A stretch of 64,000 nt of DNA from Plasmopara viticola (GCA_001695595.3 MBPM02000008.1:1550001-1614000), one strand, 5' to 3'; positions 46,537-58,823 are shown, counted from the first letter of the stretch. The notes: generated by a model from the sequence alone, not told the origin. Translations and numbers: made by a program.

Positions 46537-46869
46537 ATGTAATGTAATGTAATGTATTACGCTATCGCGTTGCCAAGTTATACACGTGCTAGGCTCAGTC
46601 TGGCTAGTCCACGGCATAGAGTGGTGTCCGCATACGTCGGGTCTCGTTCGGCGGGCAGTGCAGCCAGCACCGAGATCGTGAGGGTCTTCCATTATTTTGT
46701 TTAGTTCTGAATTGGTAAGAGCCCAGGTGGCGCTCTGGTGCTGGACACCGTCGCGTCGAGGGTGAGACTCGTTAAAGACCTGCAGATACCCGAGAGCACC
46801 TGCCCGAAGCGCGCGAGCATTTAGCCCCCGCGCTTGGAAGGAGGGCGTCACCCCAACCTTTTCCAAGCT
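46537..46869 (-). mobile_element. SINE-like element S2
   Basis: Same family, minus strand, tail written as ATGTA repeats on plus. Flanked by a perfect 13-bp target duplication GCATTGTATGATA (46524-46536 and 46870-46882). The uninterrupted site exists in D2 at about 48.9 kb. Confidence 0.9.
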
Positions 46870-46905
46870 GCATTGTATGATACTTAATTTTAATGTGCTT
46901 GTATA

Positions 46906-47231
46906 TTGTATTGTATTGTATTACGTTATCGCGTTGCCAAGTTATGCACGTGCAAGGCTCTATGGCTAGTCCACGGCATAGAGTGGTGTCCGCATACGTC
47001 GGGTCTCGTTCGGCGGGCAGTGCAGCCAACACTGAGGCCGTGAGGGTCTTCCATGATTTTGTTTAGCTCTGACTTGGTAAGAGCCCAGGTGGCGCCCTAG
47101 TGCTGGAGACCGTCGCGTAGAGGGTGAGACTCGTTAGAGACCTGCAGATGCTCGAGAGCACCTGCCCGAAGCGCGCGAGCATTTAGCCCCCGCGCTTGGA
47201 AGGAGGGCGTCACCCCAACCTTTTCCGAAAA
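46906..47231 (-). mobile_element. SINE-like element S3
   Basis: Same family, minus strand, with an 11-bp target duplication GTGCTTGTATA (46895-46905 and 47232-47242). The empty site is again present in D2 at about 48.92 kb. Confidence 0.9.
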
Positions 47232-47301
47232 GTGCTTGTATAATTCCATAAAATCGGGATTGCGCGCGGGAAAAATAGCAGTGTCGAACATTTATCGTGT
47301 C

Positions 47302-47560
47302 TTCTGAAGGTATTGCTGCGGCTGTTTGTTATGAGGATGCTTTGCATTTCTGGAAATTGGTGACAGCTGGTAAATATGTAACAACTAATACACCGCTTAA
47401 ACTGCATGTAAAGGCATCTCGGTAATAGATAAATTTGATGCTGAATCTTAGTACAAGTACACAACTAATGTTTTTGAATTCACAGCTCATCAATGTGAAA
47501 TTCAAAGCCCACGACTATGGGTTCATAGTGAGTCCAAAAGAGGCTCAAAACATACCGATA
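47302..47560 (+). repeat. LTR-like dispersed repeat R4 (part)
   Basis: Starts TTCTGAAGGTATTGCTGCGG inside D1. It is cognate to R1-R3 and R5; the right part has diverged after GAGTCCA. Confidence 0.5.
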
Positions 47561-47689
47561 TTCGCTCAAATGCACCACACGGTGATTAGCGCCATAGCCC
47601 CCCATGACGAGTATGCACAGCGTTCCTGCTAAGTTGAAGACTTTGGAGACTTCACATATTGACAATAAATTCTTTATTCTACTTTGCAC

Positions 47690-48205
47690 TGAATTTACAC
47701 GTCCACCATATTTACCCCTCTTACTTACATTTCTGTCACACAGAACACTTTAATAACTATAAATACGATATCTAGAGACTTATCTAGATTTCAACGTAGA
47801 TCAATAGTTTGCTAATAGAACCACTATTTGTGATAGTCACGACGATGTATCCATTGTATCATTGAATCCCAAACATGATAGAACTTACTAAGCATTTGCT
47901 CGCCAGGACCCAAGACACATACTAAATGCACCATCATCTTCTAACTCCACGTCCTATGCCCAAATCGGACTGCGCACAAACGATATAGACTGTAATTGTT
48001 TATCCGGGTTTAAATGTCAATTAATACCTGTTGATGTTAATTTGTCTCATAGGACTGACCTTGTGCATAGTAGTCTGCCAAGTAATCTGCTCACATTCTC
48101 CGACCACAGAGCGCATAACACATTCAGTTTACTCCAGCTGTATCACTTCAAATGAAATAAAATTATGGGAGTTATTATCAGCCACTGATCTATATTTAAT
48201 TACGA
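47690..48205. other. No gene recognised
   Basis: AT-rich spacer between the duplicated segments D1 and D2. Nothing seen. Confidence 0.4.
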
Positions 48206-48210
48206 CGTAG

Positions 48211-49253
48211 AGAGATTTTCTTTGTAACTACAGTAGAAAACATTTACGTCGTCAAATGACAAATGCCATTTGTTAAAAAGGTTGTAGACGTTTGTGATCT
48301 TTTGTGATCAGCTACAACACCACTTCACGCCGAGATCTGTGTATTCCTATCCACTCACTCATTCTCCCACAACTCACTCATTAATATACTTGAGCTCACT
48401 TATCGCGCAAGTAACACAAATGTGGCTTCGGAAAAGGTTGGGGGTACGCCCTTCTTCCAAGCGCGGGGGCTAAATGTTCGCGCGCTTCGGGCAGGTGCTC
48501 TCGGGCATCTGCAGGTCTTTAACGAGTCTCACCCTCGACGCGACGGTCTCCAGCACCAGAGCGCCACCTGGGCTCTTACCAATTCAGAACTAAACAAGAT
48601 AATGGAAGACCCTCACGATCTCGGTGCTGGCTGCACTGCCCGCCGAACGAGACCCGACGTATGCGGACACCACTCTATGCCGTGGACTAGCCAGACTGAG
48701 CCCAGCACGTGTATAACTTGGCAACGCGATAACGTAATACAATACAATACAAAACAAAAATGTGCAAGAACTAAAGTGAAGAGATAAATTGATATTGTGG
48801 ATGCCGATGTCGAGCTTACTCGCGTGTGCCAAGTCCGGTAGAGTGCTCTTCTAAATAGAATTTGAGGACATTTAGACTTGGAGACCATTATTAATCGCAT
48901 TGTATGATACTTAATTTTAATGTGCTTGTATAATTCCCCAAATTCGGGATTGCGCGCGGGAAAAATAGCAGTGTCGAACATTTATCGTGTCTTCTAAAGG
49001 TATTGCTGCGGCTGTTTGTTATGAGGATGCTTTGCATTTCTGGAAACCGGTGACAGCTGGTAAATATATAACAACTAATACACCGCTTAAACTGCATGTA
49101 AAGGCATCTCGGAAATTGATAAATTTAATGCTGAATCTTAGTTCAAGTACACAACTAATGTTTTTGAATTCACAGCTCATCAATGTGAAATTCAAAGTCC
49201 ACGACTATGGGTTCATAGTGAGTCCATAAGGGGTTTAAAACATTCCCGAATGT
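48211..49253. repeat. Segmental duplication copy D2 (carries S4, R5)
   Basis: Partner of D1. It has the shared SINE-like insertion (S4, matching S1) but lacks S2 and S3, so it preserves both empty target sites. Confidence 0.85.
48424..48753 (+). mobile_element. SINE-like element S4
   Basis: Cognate to S1, with the same 10-bp flanks (48414-48423 and 48754-48763). It was therefore present before the segment was duplicated. Confidence 0.8.
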
Positions 49254-49390
49254 TCTGATGGTTTCGCAAGTAGAACAATCGAATAAACTTCAATGTAGTA
49301 GTAACGCAATGGTTTTTGTTTTCATCTCTTCGGTCACAAGCCGTCTTTGTCTTACTCCTTTGCGTCCGACCCAGCTTTTTAACAAAGTCT
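48990..49390 (+). repeat. LTR-like dispersed repeat R5
   Basis: Starts TTCTAAAGGTATTGCTGCGG and ends with CACAAGCCGTCTTTGTCTTA and CGTCCGACCC, the family's 3' signature, making it the best-preserved full copy. Confidence 0.55.
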
Positions 49391-49399
49391 GCTTCAGAA

Positions 49400-50555
49400 G
49401 ACAGCGTAGCCAAGCCATTTATCAGGTTGCATCGTGCAGTGTAGCAAGGGCAGTCTCAGTGGACGGAAAGCAATGGTCTTGTTAATTTCCACGTTACGTC
49501 CATTGCACCTGCATTAAGTAGTTGTTTGACACTCGACGAGTATCAAATTTCGATGCCCAGCTGTGTCGACATAACTTAAGAAAATGCTTGCTCCATTGCC
49601 GTACTGTGTCACTGCGTGCGACGTGGGAAGTATCAGAGCAACATTTATGTTATCTCGCAGAACTCGGCTATACATGGCAGCGCCTGGACGTGTGCATACT
49701 ACTATCTAGACTAATGATTGGGTGATAAATAGCCGCTGGTCAGCCGACGAGATGAATCGCACAAAGCCATTTTCGGCTGACGGCCCAGCCAAAAGCGCTC
49801 AACGATCTTGCAAATCCATCTGGAGTGTTTGAGCTCCGATTGGTGTGTCACAACGAATGCCGTGCTTTTCGACGTCAAAGCAAAGTCGTATGTACTGATT
49901 CGATGCGGCCTTCTTTTAAGCCTACCGTGCAATTTAACTGACTAATACAATGGTAATTTAATTGATCATAATCGTATCTACAATTTAGATTGTATAACGT
50001 GGCTCTCAAAAATACACGCCGACTTGTCGTAATAGTTTGAGCTACGGCTGGTGAGATGGTTGGACAAACTTCATTTATATTCCCTGCAAACTTCTGAGTG
50101 TCACAAGAGCTTAGTGAAACAAACACACTAGCCCACTAGCTTTCAAACCCAAGCCAGAGCTGATGTCAGGAAAATGGCCTGTTTTCAAGTGCATTCAATT
50201 AAGAATTCAAAGTGCTTCTTTACACGACCCATTTGATACTTAAAGCTATAACCACGAGCGATTATTGTATTGCGCATAAATTAGTAAAAATGACGGATTT
50301 TAATTCCTTATTTATCCCGGAAGAGTAAGCGCTGACGAACAATGTTTAGTGAATAAGCCTCGACAAGCGATATCACCGGAAAAATGTTTTCTTGCAACTG
50401 TTTGAGCAGTAATTTCAATTGGAAAGCAGGCAATCCATTGTGTAAACGTATAGTGATCTTCTTCGTTATATATGCAAGCATTCTGTCCACGACAGCAGCA
50501 ATAGCTAACCAAAGCAATCCTCTGCGGATTAAAGTTAATAAACTCATTGACTTTA
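49400..50555. other. No supported gene
   Basis: Frames of 60-107 codons without recognisable family. A plus-strand frame at 50384-50707 looks like a secretion signal but runs antisense into a repeat module (see rejected items). Confidence 0.35.
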
Positions 50556-50705
50556 AGGCGCTTCGGCTTGGAGAGGTTTGTCACGTTCCTCAAACCAGCT
50601 TTCAATTGGGCTCACCTCAGGGCTCGTGCCCCCGTCTCCCATTCGGGTGCGGCCGGAAACAACCCAGCCCACAGAGGAGAGCACGACTTAAGGCCGGCGA
50701 GAAGT
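50555..50705 (-). repeat. LINE-linked module, copy 3
   Basis: Minus strand: CTCACTTTTGGATTTGC-type lead, then GTTTCCGGCCGCACCCG, a G-rich run, and a post-module stretch (CTTGAGGAA..CTACAAGCTGAAGC in the 25.5 kb copy) that is still aligned here as TTTGAGGAACG..CTCCAAGCCGAAGC. The usual ATG is ACG in this copy. Confidence 0.6.
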
Positions 50706-50759
50706 AAGGTAGCCGATCCATCTGAGCCAAAGCCAGCAAATCCAAAAGTGAGCTGATCG

Positions 50760-53700
50760 AAAATGTGGCGGGTTGCCGTCGAGAAAAATGAAACTTCACT
50801 TACGCCTTGGTCAGTTTATCTTCCATATGATGGGAATACATGGTCATCAATTTTAGTTTTAGTCGGTGGCTTCGGTGTCCACACCACACGCAGCAGTGCT
50901 GACCATGGGATCATAGGGACTAAGCATGCCTCCATATCGCTGTTGCAGGCTAAGTGAAGAAGAAGTCGTCGCATGCTGATGCTCGACCGCAGTTTGAGCT
51001 GAGTCGCGCCAAGCCGCTTGACAATCTATGTGACCTCTTTGTACACCACTCGCAGACACCGTATCTGGAGCCAAGGCGGCACAAATAGGAGCGAGTTGTC
51101 AAGGTAGCGCTGGACAAAATCGTGTTGTGACGAAAAGGCACTTCATTCGCGTTTGAATTCGGCGAGTTAACGCGCTCCGAAGGCTATTGACACAGTTTAA
51201 AGCCCCGTTAAGGCTCGAGACTCATCGCGATGCATCGATTATGTGCCACACGTCTGGAAATTCGTGGAGTATGCTCATACTAAATAGCTGCATCCAAGTC
51301 AAACCAGATCGGTTGTCAATAACGTTCAACGGGTGTTTCTCTAGAAGCACGTCTTACCACGTAATATCCCATCGCTACTTTGTACCACCACGTCCACGTC
51401 CCTTTTCCACCATGAAGAAATCAGCCCCCATCTGATAAGATTGCCGTGACGAAGTGGAGACACCGTGAGAAAGTCAATATCTTTAATGTCACCCATGCGT
51501 GGAAGCGATAACTGCAGCAGCGCACAGCTTGCTGTCGTCCAATTTCGTTCATCCATCACTGTCGCAGCGCTAAAAAATTGCAGAAATGGCTGTAGACGCT
51601 GATGTTGTAGCTGGGCTTCTAAGCATGAGATACCAAGACCTCCATCTCCTTTTCGCTGAAACAGGGATCTTTTAGAATTAGCTGGACGTGCAATGCATCT
51701 CGGTCGTGCTTTTGACTCAGCACAAATACGTTGAGCATCGACTACCACCGCTTTATGACATTTGCTGGAAATGTATTGACACGTGCTGCGTATGGTGCCA
51801 CAAGCGAGATCGCACCTTCGTTTGAGCGACCAAAAGTCGGCTTATAAGCGTGTTCACTCTCCGGTACCACAGCTTAAAGCCGTTGTAGAAGCGCTGCTCG
51901 AGACATCATCCACACTCGACTGTCCAAACAGAGTGCCGAGGTGTGTAACCGTCTCAGTTCATCAAGTACTTGCACTTTGTCGAGCGAAGGACACGTCAGT
52001 ATCTGGTTGAGTCCAAGTAGCACCGTCCTGGTGAGATTGAGCTTCGCCCAGTAGTGTTTGCAGTTCTCGTCCCCAAATTCAAGCTGTGCCTGCAAAATCG
52101 ACATTATGCTCCCTAAGAGAGTCGAGTCATCCCAAAGAACATGCTCGTGGTGATCTAATCTGCGATTAGACACACATCTGAGCTCTTCATGGGACCACGG
52201 CACGTTGCCGAACGGCTCTACTGTCAAAATAAAGAGAAGTGCTGACGGTGGGTTATTTTGTTGCCTTTCTCTCATCGGACGCAGAACAGACTCAATGGTC
52301 CAGTTGGAAAAAGATGCACTCAGGGGCTGATGTGAAGCATTCTAGTCCACTGAGTAAACTCCACGCCAAATCCCATACGATCGAGAAGCAGAAACATGTC
52401 ATCAGAGTTCACACGGACGAATGCATTCTCAAAGGCCAGGAACAGCGCAAACGTCTCTTCGTTAGACCCGTCATGAGATCTTGCAGGTCTCTAAGGAGTC
52501 TCACGTGGTGGTGAATTAAGCGATCTTTGACAAATTCTTTCTGGTCAGGATGAATTAGGCCAGGAATGACGCTCTGAACTCTGTACGTCACGGGCAAAAC
52601 ACCTTCACGTCCACCACCACAAAAGCGATGGTTCGGTAGCTAGAAGGCTCTACTCTCGTACCCTTTTTATACCGAAGCACGCTTGGAGACTTCCGTTAGG
52701 ACTGAAACAGCACTTTTAACATAGCCTTTTGCTACTAACGATGCTCAAGCCCTCTCAAGAGCCACTTGGTAGAGACCTGCGGATAGTCCGACTATGCCGG
52801 GTGCAGAGGTCGCCTTCATGTGCTTGATTGCATGCACTTGCAAAGTCTGGGGCAGTGACGGGTGCACTTGAGATTGCACTGTTTATCTCGGAGATGAAGT
52901 GGACAATTGAGTCAAGAATTTTGCTGCGTATCATCGTCGATCGGAGCAGATCTTCTTGTTGAATTTCAGTGCTCTAGAAAGCGGGGAGATACTTCTTGAG
53001 GGTATGTCATTCGATGTCAAAACCTCCTCAATTGAGGCTTGTATCAGGATGATGCCTAATGGACAAAAGAAAATGTTTGGTCGATTTCTCTGAATGAGCC
53101 ACTTGGAAAGCAAACGCCGAGTCTTGGCTGTCCTGGCTCGTCCGCGAAAGTGTCTCTTTGTGATTTTATCGAATTGGTCTTGGCTTGGGTCACTGGAACT
53201 ACTAGGTTCTCGAGTATGTAGCGAGGGAGCTTCCAGTATCCTTAGCCATGCAACTGGGAGTCTAATCAGAAACACTTAGTAAGCGAGGTAGTTACCAGCG
53301 TGCTTCGGCTGGAAGTCTTTAGACATGTGATAGAAGTATGTGTATAAGAACTATGACAACAAGATGAAGTCCAGCCGATTTTGTCAAGAAAGTGGACCAC
53401 TTGTCATCGAAGTAGACCCTCCATGCATCAACGGCACCCAGCTTTGTCAGCCATTCAAGTCAGCTGGACTTTCACGGATCATAGCAGAAGTCGAGGGCTG
53501 ACAAGTCAAGTCGTGGGTCTATAAGATTGTTGAGATCGCCCAACATCAAGTGCGTTGCTTGATTGTCAAACTTCTTAGTCGCCAAACTCGAGAAAAAGGA
53601 CTGATTATGTTTGCAGTCCACAAGTGCGCAAATGTTATATATGTAAATAGGAAAACTCCCAACCATCAATCTTTCCACGAACGAGTGACCTTCGACCGAC

Positions 53701-54010
53701 AAAATAGGGATCTCAATGGCTGACTTAAAGCCAGGGATAGCGGAGCACAGTGAGAGCACAACTGCTCCGACCTCGTGTGGGTCGGAGCAGCTGCGAGTTT
53801 GGGTCGCTCACAAAAAAAGTTCTAGCTCCAGCAGAAGTTAGAATTGGAGAGGTTCGTGTTGTCACCAAACTTGGCTTCTGGTATACACGACACCAGGTCT
53901 TTCGATAGCAGACTTGCGTAGTATGGTGGACATCGATAGATGAGATCAAAGAGCTTGCTCGCACGTCTAAGACTTTAGGCCTGTTTGAGTGCATACTTTT
54001 GTCGATTGCA
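50760..54010 (-). mobile_element. LINE copy L-VI with inverted 5' segment
   Basis: Minus-strand ORF2 pieces. Endonuclease: LRPTRGRSS (53.8 kb) and HLMLGDLNNLIDPRLD (53.53 kb). Reverse transcriptase: HPDQKEFVKDRLIHHHVRLL (52.5 kb) and a catalytic box changed to LWDDSTLLG (52.13 kb). C-terminal region at 51.7-51.0 kb. The piece that should lie further 5' (WWTSIDEIKELARTSKTLGL, ORF2 N-terminus) is present at 53.9-54.0 kb but on the plus strand. Confidence 0.75.
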
Positions 54011-55284
54011 AGTCGACAACATGATCGAAAGTGCTGGAGCTACCGGTATTGGTTGCCGTCCGTCGAACAAGCATCGATTACGGTTCGTCCAGATTGTGTG
54101 AAGTACCACAGCTCGAAGCACATGCCATACATCTCGTACCACACCAGAACATTGAATCCAGTCGTCGCGTACGTGCACCTTGCTCGCGTGAGCAATATCA
54201 AGCCACGACGGTCGAGAGACAAAATACAGTTAGACAAGCTGCAAGATCTGACACCAAAGCCTGGACGCCAGCGTGCAGTCAAAAAATAAATATTTCTCAG
54301 TCTCTATCGCTTTCCATCCTGCGCGCACGCATTTACGGATGCCTGGATGTGACGTCCCCGAGAACCAGAAGCGCGATCGCGCGGGTAGCAAGCGAAACGC
54401 TAGACGAAATCACAAGTCTTCGAAGACCGGAAGCAGGATCTGGCGCAGCCGCTTTCGATACTCCGCGAATGCTTCAATCTGTTGGTCGTCGACACGCTTT
54501 GTGCAAATTTTCATCGAGTGCGGCTTTTTTGGAGGGTCAGGCGCCCAGACAATTTTCAGGATCGCTGACCGTGGAATCTTCGGGATCAAGAATATCTTCG
54601 CTTTATTTCTGTAGCCAACTCGTGGAAGCAGATATCCGTGTACGTCTATGCGTGACGAATCCCGTACAAGTTGTCGTGCTCCAAGGCGGTCAACAATTTG
54701 CGTCGCTTCCCGGTACAGCGAGCGCAGCCACTTCATCTGTGTGTACGGTCGCACTGAGACAAGCGTGTAGTCGATATGTCGCTGTACGAAGGTTGTTGCA
54801 GCTGGCCACGCTTCACCTTCACACCTGAAGTCAGCGAGCGACCGTAATTTAAAGCTACATGAGATATGGAGACGAAAGCTTCGTTGTGGTTCGGCGACCA
54901 CACCTTGACAATGTCGATGCACCACCACCGTATCGGACCTTATTCGCTTCTCGTAGTGAAGATCAGCATCAGCATGGAACCAAATTGGCTGATGTAGGCC
55001 ATACATGGCGCGTTCGTGCAAATTTGAGTCACGCCACGTGACATTCCATCGTGTCTTGTACCAACACACCCACGTCTCTCTCCACCACATTGCAGTTCGG
55101 CCGAGTGAGATAAGCTTGCCGTGACAAAGCGGTGAGATTGTGAGAAAGTCGAGTGCGTGGCATCCGCCATAGCAAGGTAATCCAGATGTCAGCAGCTCAA
55201 TGCTCTTCGCCGTCCAGTTCTGCTCATCGTCAGCAATTACAGCTCCGATAAATGCAATAACAGCGCAAGACGTTGCTTTTTGAG

Positions 55285-56022
55285 CTAGACATCGAGACGT
55301 AAAATATTAAGACCACCGTGGGTGCGCTTGTGATGAAAAAATTCGCTTGGGATGAGCATCACGTGCTTTTCGCCACGATCATGCTTACGACTCAGCACAA
55401 ACCGGTTAAACATCGATTGCCAACGCCGCACAATGACCTGAGATATATTCGCGTGCTGAGTGTAGTGCCACAAACGCGATAGCACCATCGTCTGTGCAAC
55501 GAGCAGATTACCTTGAATTGTGCGGGCGCGCCTGTACCATGATGTTATGCTCTCAAAGAAGCGAGCGTCCAAAAAATTGGTGATCATGTCGTTGACTGAC
55601 GCCTGACCGAACGGGATGCCTAAGTATTTTGTGGTGTCGGACCGTCCAAGAACTTGGACCCCGGGAAGTGCAGGACACACCATGCCACGATTTAAGGCCA
55701 GCAGTACCGACTTGGACAGATTAAGTCTTGCTTCAGAACCAGCACAGTACACGTCTACAATTGCAAGCTGAGCCCGATCGTGGTCAATTGACCCGGCGAG
55801 CAGCGTCGAGTCATCCGCGAAAAACATACTTGTCACCGCACAATTCGCATTCAGACATATCCCGTATTCGTCATGTTTGCAAAGCAAATTTCCAAGAGGC
55901 TCAATTGCAAGCACAAATAGGAGTGCCGACAAAGGGTCTCCTTGCTTCACGCCTCGAGAAGGGTGCAAAGCTGGCTGGATATTACCATTGATGAGCAGGT
56001 GTGCCTTCGGTTTGGTGTACAA
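55285..56022 (-). pseudogene. LINE L-VII reverse transcriptase palm, 245-codon fragment
   Basis: Open fragment with SRGVKQGDPLSALLFVLAIE (RT block) and catalytic FFADDSTLLAG at about 55.81 kb, then ARLNLSKSVLLALN and TKYLGIPFGQAS. The upstream fingers lie in other frames (HKKGSRAEPGNYRPIVLVP, 56.3 kb, and HPDQKKGFVKTRSIHHHVRF). A frameshift near 56.05 kb separates them. The FADD box is intact, making this the best RT in the window. Confidence 0.85.
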
Positions 56023-57225
56023 GAGCTGGATTCATGAAATAAAAACTGGTTCGAAGCCCATGCAAGCCAGCAGCCGAAACATATACGACCAATTTACACG
56101 GTCGAATGCCTTTGAAAGTCCAAGAAAAGTGCGTGGGCCTCTTCGTATTGACTTGTCACAAGGTCTTGCAGATCGGCAAGAAAGCGTACATGATGATGAA
56201 TTGATCGGGTCTTGACGAAGCCTTTTTTTTGGTCTGGATGAATCAGGTCTAGCATTACCTTTTGTAATCGATATGTCAGTGCTTTTGACAGCACCTTCAC
56301 GTCGACTGGCACGAGTACAATTGGACGATAATTGCCTGGCTCAGCGCGTGAACCTTTCTTATGTAGCAGTACGACCGCTGATTTATGCTGAGACGCTAGA
56401 AGCTCACCGCGCTTCAGTCTATCCTTGAAACAATCGCGAGGCACTCGCCAAATACTGATGGTGCCACCTGATAAAATCCAGCGGTTAAATCGTCCATGCC
56501 TGAAGAGGATGTCGCTCTCATATGCCGGATTGCAGTTGCAAGGTCAGCAGTGGTCAGGTCGGCTTCCAAAGCTGAGCAGCTCGTGACCGGGACGACTCTC
56601 GAAATTGAGTCAAGAAGTATGCGTGGACCCTCGACATCACCCATCTCAGATCCCCAGTGCTCCAAGAAACGCATAGAGATTTCTTGAGGAAACGTTGAGA
56701 CATTTCCACTTGGTGTTATGACCTCCTCAATCGAAACGCGTCGCAACCTTGTGTGTAGAGGACGAAAAAAATGAGATGTTGAGCGTTCCGAGTTGTTGAC
56801 TTGAAAGTCAAAAAAAGCATCATGTTTGTGACTGTATCCTTATAGCTTCGTACAGCCTCTTAAAAAAGTCTCGATTTTCTTTGCCTGACAATGCACGATA
56901 TCGGGCGGCTGCTTGATCTAATGTGACGCGAGCATCTTCGATCTCCCGCGTGTCTTGTTGCCTGAGCTTTTTCTGGACGTCTTGAAGCTGAGTCTTGATG
57001 CTCTTTTTTCAATTTTCCAAACTTTTCCGGGGTTTTCTGAACCGCGAAGCTGGTCCAGGACCTGCTCGGCCTCCCTTTGAATTGCTGATACAACCTTCGG
57101 ATATTCGAGGAGGTATCGCGGTAATTTCCAATAACCACGACCATGTAGCTGCGTACCACTTTGAAGGGAAACGTTATGAGCAAGATGATCGCCAGCATGC
57201 ATTAACAGGAAATACTCGTCATTTT

Positions 57226-58371
57226 TTAGAAGCGGTCGCAGAATTGCTCCGAAATCAGAATGTAGTCCAATCGATTTTTTCGAGGAAGAGGACCACTAAA
57301 CACTCGCTGAGAGTCATGGTGGGTACGCCACGCATCAACGACACCTAGTTTGGCAATCCACCCAAGACAAGAAGAGCGGATATGGTCATAGTGCAATTCA
57401 GGTTTCGAGCAATCGAGTTGAGGGTCAAGTGGTGTATTTAAATCTCCGAGTACGAAGTGCGTTGCATCATCTTCAATCCCATCTGTTGAAAGGTTTAGAA
57501 AGAACGATTGCTTTTCGTGTCTATCGACAGGCGCGTACACATCGTGAATGTAGACAGGAGCACGTTGAACCGTTACCTTTACAACAAGATACCTTCCCGG
57601 CACAAACAGGTGTACCATTTCCGCAGCCGTTTCGATACCAGGAAAATCAGAACGTAGCATTGTCAGTACTCCACTACTGCGACCGCGCGTGGGTCGATCG
57701 AGCCGCGTGTTACTGTCATTGACGAAGAGTTTGTGGGCAAATTTTGAGCAGAGTCGAAACTTAAACGTATTGAGATGCTGCGCGTCAGCAAACTTGGTTT
57801 CTTGGACGCGTGTTAGCGAGTGCTTGGCTAAAAGATTGTCAATGAAGAGGTGACCATTTCGCTTGATGCCGTTTGTGTTCACGGTCATAAACGAGAGAGC
57901 GTCCCAGGCGTGTTGTTCTTTCAACCCAACTTTAGCAGCGACTGGAAACAGCTCCAGCCACAGTCGTAGCCAAGGAGCCAGCTTTAATTGAATCTTTAGC
58001 ACCGATGAGTCGTCCGTATAGTACCCTTCAAGCTGGCGGAGCACTTCGAGGTCGTCTAGAAGGTGACCTTGCCATTGTACATCACACCACTGCTCCATAC
58101 AAAGCCCTCCAACCTTAAAACGCAGCAGCCGTAGCAGTGTGTTAGGATGCAGGAAGTGCATATGTTGTGCTGGAATCCATTCGACTGGCTGGCCTGTAAA
58201 GTGTTGAATCCAATGGTCATTTGTAAAGAGTGTCGGAGCAATGGACATGAGCGCAAGCTCAAATATACCGAGTGCCTTCGACGCACGCGCAAGCTCCGTA
58301 ATCGTGTCAGAGTGGGTCCACCACTCGGAACATGCCTTGCAGATGTCATTGCGGCTGGATGGTAGCGGCAT
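57226..58371 (-). pseudogene. LINE L-VII ORF2 N-terminus with AP-endonuclease, 381-codon fragment
   Basis: Residues ~1-170 form a helical region of unknown role (WWTHSDTITELARASKALGI..EWIPAQHMHFLHP). Residues ~180-380 form the EEP nuclease: VNTNGIKRNGHLFIDNLL, RVQETKFAD (QE motif), RPTRGRSSGVLTML, VYIHDVYAPVD, FVLGDLNTPLDPQLD and SGPLPRKNRLDYILIS. All core nuclease motifs are visible. The frame ends at 57226 through a break before the linker and RT. Confidence 0.87.
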
Positions 58372-58823
58372 TTTAATGACACGCTTTTACTTTGTAACAA
58401 AAGTTGTGTCTTCTGTCGGGTACGTAACTGATAATACGCGGTTGATTGCATGCAGTTGCGCAATTTCAGCGATGATGCGGTGGTCACCTGCCATTTTAAG
58501 GGATCACGCACTGTTGAAAGCAATCGGACATTGAGCTGCCGGTTTCATCACAAGGTCTGGATTGGATGCATTATCAAGTAACTTGACCATGCCATCGACC
58601 TTTTCGTCTGCAAGCACAAGACGATCTGGCAACGTATCAAGCAGTGCAGTGTTTTCATCATTGATCATTGCCTCGGTAACCTCTTGAAGCGAAGTAGCTT
58701 TCGCTGCTTTTTTAATTTTTGCGTGGTGTTTTTCCATGAGAATTACCGACTTCTTTGTGGTGGTCATTCCCATAGGACGTGCCACGGCTACTGGTACAAT
58801 CTGCTTGCGTAAGCCATACTTCT

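Larger units (their letters stand above)
45838..47560. repeat. Segmental duplication copy D1 (carries S1, S2, S3, R4)
   Basis: From the TTTTCTTTGTAACTACAG start to the GGTTCATAGTGAGTCCA end this matches D2 (48211-49253) closely. Removing the two extra SINE-like insertions and their target copies leaves about 1040 bp, the same as D2 (about 1043 bp). Confidence 0.85.
54011..58823 (-). mobile_element. LINE copy L-VII, most complete ORF2
   Basis: Reads on minus from truncated ORF1 (TKKSVILMEKHHAKIKKAAK, 58.75 kb; DENTALLDTLPDRLVLADEK) through ORF2 to the C-terminal zinc region (RDVWHVLRAVVLHTIWTNRN, 54.1 kb). The 5' end is cut and joined to a tRNA-Thr relic at 58824. The 3' end stops at the inverted piece of L-VI, so the normal tail (RAHVRFFQRWLYDRE in L-IX) is missing. 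Confidence 0.8.

Noticed and set aside
46219..46866. 215-codon minus frame and related frames of 121-164 codons near 46-49 kb
   Set aside because: They lie across SINE-like elements S1-S4 and are read from both strands of the same repeat; tails and target duplications show these are insertions, not genes.
50384..50707. Possible RXLR-type effector remnant: hydrophobic stretch IVIFFVIYASILSTTAAIA followed by KALR about 17 residues after the likely cleavage site
   Set aside because: The KALR part is the antisense of a sequence conserved in the LINE-linked module (compare 25.6 kb), and there is no dEER or effector body, so the resemblance is probably chance.
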